Positions 56,850 to 64,000 of a stretch of DNA of 64,000 nt are shown here, piece by piece. The position numbers and the translations under genes were made by a program. The notes beneath the pieces are model-generated. The model was not told the DNA's origin and did no database searches. It saw nothing but the letters and a program-made list of their open reading frames with translations. Position 1 is the first letter of the stretch. Each line of letters begins with the position of its first letter. Source of the DNA: Flaccisagitta enflata (Eukaryota > Chaetognatha > Sagittoidea > Aphragmophora); assembly GCA_965153355.1 (NCBI GenBank), contig OZ231127.1, positions 89,156,001 through 89,220,000 of the forward strand, given 5' to 3'.

Positions 56850-58210
56850 TATGACGCACTGAAAATTACCATAGAATTTGCTACCCGAGCTAGATAAGTC
56901 ATGAAATTTGTAAAATGAAGTTTAATGACAATTTTTGCTTTTATGTTTTCAATTAAACTGTCAACAGCCATATTTTGCATGAATTGCCTTGCGTATGCCA
57001 GTTTTAAACCCCAATCCTTTATTTCACAGCTGAAAAAATATGCGAAATACAATAGAAAACCACTTTTGTCAATCTACCATAGCTCATTGAAAATTTTAAA
57101 TTTGCATAGAAAATCAAAATATCAACAAAACAAGAACATAGCGCGATTCCTAAAACATAAACTGAGGGCGCTATGTTCTTATTTTAATGATATTTGGATT
57201 TTTTATGCAAATTTAAAATTTTCAGTGAGCAGTTACTGAAATGATTGTCGCTATTTTTTTCACTTTTTAGTCTCATCAGAATTGAATTTCCTTCAATCTT
57301 TTAGCATGTTTGTCATTTGACAGTGACAGATCGGTTTTCTCATGTAAGTTTACACATTTAAGTATAAAAAAATAAGCACAAGCATTGACCTGAGCAAAAA
57401 TAGTAAAGTGAAGGGTAACTTTATCCTCTGGGTAAATTCCTTTTAGTTTAATTTCAGTGCGTCATATACCCTGTCTTCAAAAGCAACTGATACCAGTAAA
57501 AGATGTATTGTGTGAAAACGATTCATATTTCAAAATTTGGGTTTTTTCTATCTGAAAGCATATTTACTGCGGTTTTTTCATGCAAAATTTCAGCACTTTT
57601 TTCCAACTGGTTTAGCCTCTACATCATTTTTAAATATACCCAAATTTTCCACTAAATCTAGCAATCTTTACACAAAATAAAAGAGTTAGGCCTCAATAAC
57701 TATACATGAATAGCCAAAAATTTGATTGAGAATATTAAAACTTATCCCAATCTAGCATATTTTCATTACTAATATATATTTTTTCTTTAAGTGCATAATT
57801 ATACGATATTCTAATCAAAAAAGATGAAATTGTTACAAGGAGTACTGATGGAACATGAAAAAAAGTGAAAAACTCTTAAACCTGATGTAATCTCCTTCAA
57901 AAAATCTTTAATTTGAGACCAATCCCAGCATTCTTGCTCAAAGCGTTTAAAAGTTATCGAGGTTTGAAGTGAGACATCTCCACTCATGTCTGAAAGGAAA
58001 AGCTGAAATGCCTCAAATGGCGTTACACTTAAAAGTGATATAGAGGCTAAACCAGTTGGAAAAAAATGCTGAAATTTTGCGTGAAAAAAACGCAGTAAAT
58101 ATGCTTTCAGATAAAAAAAAACCAAATTATGAAATATGAAACATTTTGACACACTACATCTTTTGCTGGTATCAGTTGCTTTTGGAGACAGGGTAGACGA
58201 AAATAGGGTA
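56850..58210. repeat. Nested large inverted repeats
   Basis: Inner hairpin 57,075-57,235 ('gaaaattttaaatttgcata' against 'atgcaaatttaaaattttca'). The outer GACGCACTGAAA at 56,854 mirrors TTTCAGTGCGTC at 57,453. A second pair, 57,470-57,625 against 58,035-58,200 ('aaccagttggaaaaaaatgc', 'tggtatcagttgcttttgga'), is about 400 bp apart. These look like two fold-back elements, neither coding. Confidence 0.75.
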
Positions 58211-58524
58211 TAAAGATCAAAGTAAGCATATAAACAGTTGAGCCTCAATGTAGTTCATACCAAGGGACTGGGCAAAAAAATGCCTTATTGCCAATACAAA
58301 GATAACAACAAAAATCTCTTATGAGACCGCAAGCCGCATGCCTTATAGGCGGGCATGTCTTAAATTAAGACTCTTAATAGTGGGTGTCTTCTAGCGGTGC
58401 TCCACTGTAATATTTTTGTCTAGCCCTAACCGAAATCCTCCCCTTTTCCCCCATAGTCTTAGAATTTCACCATAAGGACGACGTCTAAGCGTTTGTAGTG
58501 GTGCATAAAAAGAAGTTAATTAAA

Positions 58525-58595
58525 ATGCCGTTGAGCTTTTTTCAAGAAGTAGATTCCGTGTTATACGGAGAGCCTTTCCCCAATCATGGATACTG
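58525..58595 (+). CDS. Downstream gene, exon 1 (PPP1R36-like, tentative)
   Basis: ATG in context ttaattaaaATGCC encodes MPLSFFQEVDSVLYGEPFPN then HGYW; donor TACTG|gtaagc, phase 2. No earlier in-frame ATG is evident. The gene runs + toward the right edge. Identification rests on the later exons. Confidence 0.55.
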
Positions 58596-58769
58596 GTAAG
58601 CCAACAAACTAGTCAATGATAAGTATAGTAGTCATGAGCGATACTTTTCGCCAGGTTTATCAAAATTAATTTGATTTAATTCATTGCCATGTGTCAGTTT
58701 TGTTGAAAGTCAATACGGAGTCATGTAGAAACACTTGTGGTTTTAGAGATTTTGAGTACCGATAGAGAT

Positions 58770-60755
58770 TTTGAGTATCAATTGAATGTTGTTATGTTTG
58801 CAAGATTTTAAGTATCAATTGAATGTTATAATGGCAGACATTTGTGTTTTTTGAGTATTTTGAGTATCAATTGAATGTTGTAATGGCAGACATTTGTGTA
58901 TTTTGTGTGTTTTGAGCGTCAATTGAATGTTGTAATGGCAGACATTTGTGTATTTTGTGTATTTTAAGTATCAATTGAATGTTGTAATGGCAGACATTTG
59001 TGTATTTTGTGTGTTCTGAGGGTCAATTGAATGTTGTAATGGCTGACATTTGTGTATTCTGTGTGTTTTGAGCGTCAAATGAATGTTGTAATGACAGACA
59101 TTTGTGTATTTTGTGTGTTTTGAGCGTCCATTGAATGTTGTAATGGCAGACATTTGTGTAGTTTGTGTGTTTTGAGCGTCAATTGAATGTTGTAATGGCC
59201 GACATTTGTGTATTTTGTGTGTTCTGAGCGTTAATTGAATGTTGTAATGGCAGGCATTTGTGTATTTTGTGTATTTTGAGCGTCAATTGAATGTTGTAAT
59301 GGCAGACATTTGTGTATTTTGTGTGTTTTGAGCGTCAGTTGAATGTTGTAATGGCAGACATTTGTGTATTTTGTATGGTTTGAGCGTCCATTGAATGTTG
59401 TAATGGCAGACATTTGTGTATATTGTGTGTTTTGAGCGTCAATTGAATGTTGTAATGGCCGACATTTGTGTCTTTTGTGTGTTCTGAGCGTTAATTGAAT
59501 GTTGTAATGGCAGGCATTTGTGTATTTTGTGTATTTTGAGTGTCAATTGAATGTTGTAATGGCAGACATTTGTGTATTTTGTGTGTTTTGAGCGTCAGTT
59601 GAATGTTGTAATGGCAGACATTTGTGTATTTTGTATGGTTTGAGTGTCCATTGAATGTTGTAATGGCAGACATTTGTGTATTTTGTGTGTTTTGAGCGTC
59701 AATTGAATGTTGTAATGGCCGACATTTGTGTATTTTGTGTGTTCTGAGCGTTAATTGAATGTTGTAATGGCAGGCATTTGTGTATTTTGTGTATTTTGAG
59801 CGTCAATTGAATGTTGTAATGGCAGACATTTGTGTATTTTGTGTGTTTTGAGCGTCAGTTGAATGTTGTAATGGCAGACATTTGTGTATTTTGTATGGTT
59901 TGAGCGTCCATTGAATGTTGTAATGGCAGACATTTGTGTATTTTGTGTGTTTTGAGCGTCAATTGAATGTTGTAATGGCCGACATTTGTGTATTTTGTGT
60001 GTTCTGAGCGTTAATTGAGTGTTGTAATGGCAGGCATTTGTGTATTTTGTGTATTTTGAGCGTCAATTGAATGTTGTAATGGCAGGCATTTGTGTATTTT
60101 GTGTATTTTGAGCGTCAATTGAATGTTGTAATGGCAGACATTTGTGTATTTTGTGTGTTTTGAGCGTCAATTGAATGTTGTAATGGCCGACATTTGTGTA
60201 TTTTGTGTGTTCTGAGCGTTAATTGAATGTTGTAATGGCAGGCATTTGTGTATTTTGTGTATTTTGAGCGTCAATTGAATGTTGTAATGGCAGGCATTTG
60301 TGTATTTTGTGTATTTTGAGCGTCAATTGAATGTTGTAATGGCAGACATTTGTGTATTTTGTGTGTTTTGAGCGTCAATTGAATGTTGTAATGGCAGACA
60401 TTTGTGTATTTTGTGTGTTTTGAGCGTCAATTGAATGTTGTAATGGCAGGCATTTGTGTATTTTGAGCGTCAATTGAATGTTGTAATGGCAGACATTTGT
60501 GTATTTTGTGTGTTTTGAGCGTTAATTGAATGTTGTAATGGCAGACATTTGTGTATTTTGTGTGTTTTGAGCGTCAATTGAATGTTGTAATGGCAGACAT
60601 TTGTGTGTTTTGTGTGTTTTGAGCGTTAATTGAATGTTGTAATGGCAGACATTTGTGTATTTTGTGTGTTTTGAGCGTCAATTGAATGTTGGAAACTTGT
60701 AATGGCAGACATTTGTGTGTTTTAAGCGTCAATTGAATGTTGTAATGTCAGGCAT
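58770..60755 (+). repeat. 52-bp satellite with 260-bp higher-order period
   Basis: About 38 tandem copies of a unit like 'gcgtcaattgaatgttgtaa' + 'tggcagacatttgtgtattt' + 'tgtgtgttttga'. Sets of five units recur at exactly 260 bp: the same diagnostic variants (gccgacattt, gcgttaattg, aggcatttg, tatggtttgag) return at 59,2xx, 59,4xx and 59,7xx. It lies in intron 1 of the downstream gene. Confidence 0.92.
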
Positions 60756-60824
60756 TGGCAACGGCAAGGGAGAAATGTTCCCCGATCGCTGGAGTTCCAT
60801 GACAAAAAGACCATGCCAAAGGAT

Positions 60825-61090
60825 CAAGCCACGGTAGGCAGGGGACCAGGACCAGGGCACGGTGGGCAAGGGAAAAGGCCACGGTGGGCAGGCTGCAGTG
60901 GACCAGGCCGCGTATGGCAAGGGACCAGGCCATGGCGGGTAGGGGATCAGGTCACGTTAGGCAGGGGACCAGGATCAGGACACGGTGGGCAAGGGAAAAG
61001 GCCACGGTGGGCAGGCTGCAGTGGACCAGGCCGCGTATGGCAAGGGACCAGGCCATGGTGGGTAGGGGATCAGGTCACGGTAGGCAGTAG
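60825..61090 (+). repeat. G-rich minisatellite (GGACCAGG / GGTGGGCA units)
   Basis: Short units such as 'accaggccacggtgggcagg' form a ~126-bp block that is duplicated ('gtgggcaagggaaaaggcca' at 60,861 and 60,986). Composition suggests CACGGTGGGCA and GGGACCAGG alternation. Not coding. Confidence 0.8.
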
Positions 61091-61202
61091 GCAGGCTACG
61101 GTGGGCAGGAGAAAGCTTATGTTGTATACTCAACAAAGCAAAAGTTTGCATTTTAATCGTTGTCGACTTGCTCAGGAATTTATCGAATAAAAACCATCCA
61201 AA

Positions 61203-61204
61203 TC

Positions 61205-61248
<44 letters not shown>

Positions 61249-61262
61249 CGACAACGACAACG

Positions 61263-61294
<32 letters not shown>

Positions 61295-61311
61295 AACGCC
61301 AACGCCAACGC

Positions 61312-61390
<79 letters not shown>

Positions 61391-61400
61391 ATCAACAACG
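61203..61400. repeat. (CAA)n / (CGACAA)n block
   Basis: CAA then CGACAA and CCAACG units. The poly-Gln and poly-Asn frames are repeat translations. Confidence 0.95.
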
Positions 61401-61475
61401 ACAACAACCGATTGATCGTATTGACAGGGGAGATCGGTAGTTAGATATTGGTTTATGCATTGTGAAACAGGCTAG

Positions 61476-61734
61476 TGAAACAGTTGGGTTCTTCCTGCCT
61501 TTCGAACACCTAAGAAATCGTCATGAACCTCTGGACAAGAAAAGAATCTTCGATCCCAAAATAGCCAAACTGAGGAGGCTCAAAGTCACACTTAAGGCAA
61601 GTGAGCATGGCAGGCGAGCATGGCAAGCGAGCAAAGCATGTAAGCCAAGTAAGCGAGTTGATTTCAATCTATTGAGGGAATTTGTCCATGAGATGAATTA
61701 TGAAATCACGGAAAAAGTGCCAAACTTGCTTGGT
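61476..61734 (+). CDS. Downstream gene, exon 2 (tentative)
   Basis: In the frame fitting exons 1 and 3 it encodes ETVGFFLPFEHLRNRHEPLD, KKRIFDPKIAKLRRLKVTLK, a basic segment, then FNLLREFVHEMNYEITEKVP and NLLG. The acceptor ggctag (weak tract) gives phase 2; the donor TTGGT|gtgagt gives phase 0. The central part (61,598-61,660) is made of GCAAGCGAGC-like repeats and may be a small extra intron or a young insertion that keeps the frame. Confidence 0.5.
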
Positions 61735-61898
61735 GTGAGTGATTACCAAGATAATCAAGTTTGGCTACTCAGTTGCTTAAGTCAACAATGTTGACATCGA
61801 AAGCGAATAAAGCCGCGTAAAAACACTTTAAAACAAAAGACACGGATTGAAATCCCTAATGTGACCGTCTGGGTGACATCTACATGCGTTTCTTGTAG

Positions 61899-62005
61899 GA
61901 GATCAAGCTTGGGGCTTACAAGCATGTGACCCACGTCAAAGGAGCACCTCCCAGGAATTTCAACGACATGTACAAAAGTCCACTCTTCGATGTCATGCTG
62001 TACAG
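61899..62005 (+). CDS. Downstream gene, exon 3
   Basis: Encodes EIKLGAYKHVTHVKGAPPRN then FNDMYKSPLFDVMLYR. Acceptor tttcttgtag, donor TACAG|gttcga, phase 0 in and 2 out. No domain recognised in this piece alone. Confidence 0.65.
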
Positions 62006-62034
62006 GTTCGACAGTACACCTACAAATACAAATA

Positions 62035-62370
<336 letters not shown>

Positions 62371-62460
62371 CGTTCTCTTTCTGTCTGTCCTATTTATTCA
62401 TAATCAGCGGATCACATACACTTGAGTATTCTTGTCCGTCATCATGGTTTCCAACACCAG

Positions 62461-62660
62461 ATTAGTCGAGTACATGGAAGCGGAAGATCGACTGAAGGAG
62501 TTTGTCGACGAGAAGACTCGTGAAGCACTTCGTCAACGAGCCTTGAAGCGGCAAGGCATCCTCAACGCACCACCAGCCATTGGAGCCTTCGATCAAATCA
62601 AGCACGACGAGACGGAAGCCAGGCTCAAAAACAACATCTTCAACATCTGCGCCAAAATAG
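62461..62660 (+). CDS. Downstream gene, exon 4
   Basis: Encodes LVEYMEAEDRLKEFVDEKTR, EALRQRALKRQGILNAPPAI, GAFDQIKHDETEARLKNNIF and NICAKI. Charged and helical, then the start of an alpha-helical segment. Acceptor caacaccag, donor AAAATAG|gttggt, phase 2 in and 1 out. Confidence 0.7.
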
Positions 62661-62677
62661 GTTGGTTAATTAGTTGG

Positions 62678-62678
62678 G

Positions 62679-62768
<90 letters not shown>

Positions 62769-62842
62769 GCTTGGATTCTTGTTTTTGTCGCTGTTGTCAA
62801 AGGAGTTCAGTCAACGGGCAAAGGTAAATTACTTGTAAATGG

Positions 62843-62939
<97 letters not shown>

Positions 62940-62983
62940 CTTCTTCTTCTTCTTCTTCTTCTTCTTCTTCTTCTTCTTCTTCT

Positions 62984-63018
<35 letters not shown>

Positions 63019-63032
63019 TTCTTCCTCTCCTT

Positions 63033-63062
<30 letters not shown>
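62678..63062. repeat. (GTT)n, (GTT)n and (CTT)n blocks
   Basis: GTT at 62,678-62,767 and 62,840-62,939, then CTT to 63,062, filling most of a 500-bp intron. Confidence 0.95.
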
Positions 63063-63063
<1 letters not shown>

Positions 63064-63159
63064 ATCCCCTTATTCTAGCGCATAGAGAAATCTTGCCACC
63101 GCAATTAGTGAGTCATAGGCGCCCACGGCCTCACGAAATGAACTCTCGTTCGTTTTCAG

Positions 63160-63224
63160 GTGAAATCTACGGTGGTTTCCTGATCGGACTTCGCATGGAC
63201 CCAAAATTCCATCACATGCAAAAG
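63160..63224 (+). CDS. Downstream gene, exon 5 (PPP1R36-like HHM segment)
   Basis: Encodes GEIYGGFLIGLRMDPKFHHM-QK. Acceptor cgttttcag, donor AAAAG|gtggaa, phase 1 in and 0 out. The hydrophobic helix followed by HHM matches my recollection of the conserved core of PPP1R36 (protein phosphatase 1 regulatory subunit 36, a testis/cilium-linked protein). I could not search to confirm. Confidence 0.55.
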
Positions 63225-63314
63225 GTGGAACTAATGTCCTGAGAGTTGTTTGACAAGTTGAAACAAACTCGACTAACTCATTACAAATCTACATCTTTAC
63301 CTACCCTTTGTCAG

Positions 63315-63414
63315 GGCAAGACGTTCTTCTCGAACAAAAAATTGGAGACTGATATATTCGAGTTTCTGTACGTCTTTTTGACTCAATTCGTTTGGCTTCT
63401 CTACGATTGCAGAG
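63315..63414 (+). CDS. Downstream gene, exon 6 (PPP1R36-like), last visible
   Basis: Encodes GKTFFSNKKLETDIFEFLYV then FLTQFVWLLYDCR. Joined to exon 5 it reads HHMQKGKTFFSN...ETDIFEFLYVFLTQFVWLL, similar in layout to the PPP1R36 core (HHM-x-GK-...-LYExLYxF...VAW). Acceptor tttgtcag; likely donor TGCAGAG|gtgacg (phase 1). If that donor is skipped the frame stops at 63,486-63,488. The gene probably continues beyond the window. Confidence 0.55.
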
Positions 63415-64000
63415 GTGACGAGAACGAGATGAATACAATCATTCTGGAAATTTCATATAACTTTATAAGATGCATTAGTGTTAATTAATGACCAAAATGT
63501 AGATAAAAATTGGATAAAGCTCTTTACATGCTCTCTACATGCGGTGACGGACAACTTGTCATCACGCCCTTTTTAAAAATCCATGACACTACTAGTAGCA
63601 GAGACAGTCAGACCATTCTCTCTTATGAAACGCGCTTTATTCGGCGTTACAAACCTCGGCTTAATGTCTTGAAGTTGTGAATACTCATCAGTCCATATTT
63701 TCAACAAAAGTCCATCTATCCACAGTACACACATTGGGAGCTCCCTCTATGATGATCGTTACACTTTAACTGTCATTTTTTGAATATCTTGGCCTTTATC
63801 CACATGCCAGATCATTCTTTCCCATATTCCAAAATCTCCAAGGATTCTCTCTCCATCTTCTCTGTGCCTTACTATGGACTTAATATGCATACTATGTCTT
63901 TATGTGATTTCAAATATGCTACTCTTTCCTAAGTCGTCATTTACAATTGTGATTTAATTACTTTTACCATTTTTGTTGCCTAGATTTGTCTCTGATGAGC
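63415..64000. other. Right edge; no exon recognised
   Basis: AT-rich sequence following the last visible exon. No supported splice acceptor plus frame was found before the window ends. Confidence 0.4.

Noticed and set aside
57811-58248. 145-residue minus frame
   Set aside because: Lies in a fold-back element arm; no homology or splice evidence.
58770-60755. CRISPR array
   Set aside because: Units are contiguous with no unique spacers, and the DNA is animal; it is a satellite.
60729-61090. Pro/Trp-rich minus frame and Gly-rich plus frame
   Set aside because: Come from the GGACCAGG/GGTGGGCA minisatellite.
61168-61440. Poly-Gln exon joining exon 1 of the downstream gene in phase
   Set aside because: The frame is open because of CAA repeats; exon 61,476 also fits the phase and has ordinary composition.

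Overview
This window is metazoan nuclear DNA. The genes have introns with GT-AG borders, the proteins are animal-specific (neurexin, a class A GPCR), and there are no bacterial operons. Microsatellites (GA, GT, CTTT, GTT, CTGT, CCGT), short interspersed elements and fold-back elements make up a very large share of the sequence. I would guess a marine invertebrate, but I cannot name a clade from sequence alone.

From about 1.8 to 53.3 kb the + strand carries one long chain of exons. I checked every junction by hand from 4.4 kb onward and all are phase-compatible. The first part (1.8-38.2 kb) is the 3' half of an alpha-neurexin-like receptor: end of LNS4, a Ser/Thr-rich mucin-like linker, LNS5, an EGF repeat, LNS6, an acidic stalk, a transmembrane helix and a short juxtamembrane tail. 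The gene's 5' half lies upstream of the window. Neurexins normally end in a short tail with a PDZ ligand. Here the reading frame can instead continue through two small linker exons (41.5 and 42.1 kb) into eight exons that encode a WD40 beta-propeller and stop at 53,255. Either this is a neurexin-WD40 fusion receptor, or two head-to-tail genes happen to have compatible phases. Transcript data would decide.

At least four genes lie antisense inside the introns of this locus: a four-exon gene (15.6-17.1 kb, 146 aa, unrecognised), a two- or three-exon gene (22.5-24.1 kb, unrecognised), a small one-TM protein exon (30.4-30.5 kb) and a complete three-exon class A GPCR (38.7-40.4 kb, 348 aa). Downstream, a + strand gene starts at 58.5 kb and runs off the right edge. 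Its last visible exons resemble PPP1R36.

The most unusual feature recurs across genes on both strands. Exon edges together with their splice site are tandemly copied into the adjacent intron, often separated by CTGT/CAGT tetranucleotide runs. I count at least eleven cases: five at acceptors (about 19 copies upstream of the LNS4 exon, about 14 upstream of LNS5 exon 1, 2 at LNS5 exon 3, 4 at the last full WD exon, plus a weak case in antisense gene 1) and the rest at donors (6 copies in LNS6, 11 in a WD exon, 7 in antisense gene 3, and 2-4 copies elsewhere). The LNS6 donor cluster lies where neurexins have the regulated splice site 4.

The remaining sequence is introns and intergenic DNA filled with microsatellites, a 52-bp satellite with a 260-bp higher-order period, several families of short elements with palindromic heads or terminal inverted repeats, fold-back elements, and a 584-bp TA-flanked MITE. 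I saw no convincing tRNA, rRNA, reverse transcriptase or transposase gene, and no CRISPR.
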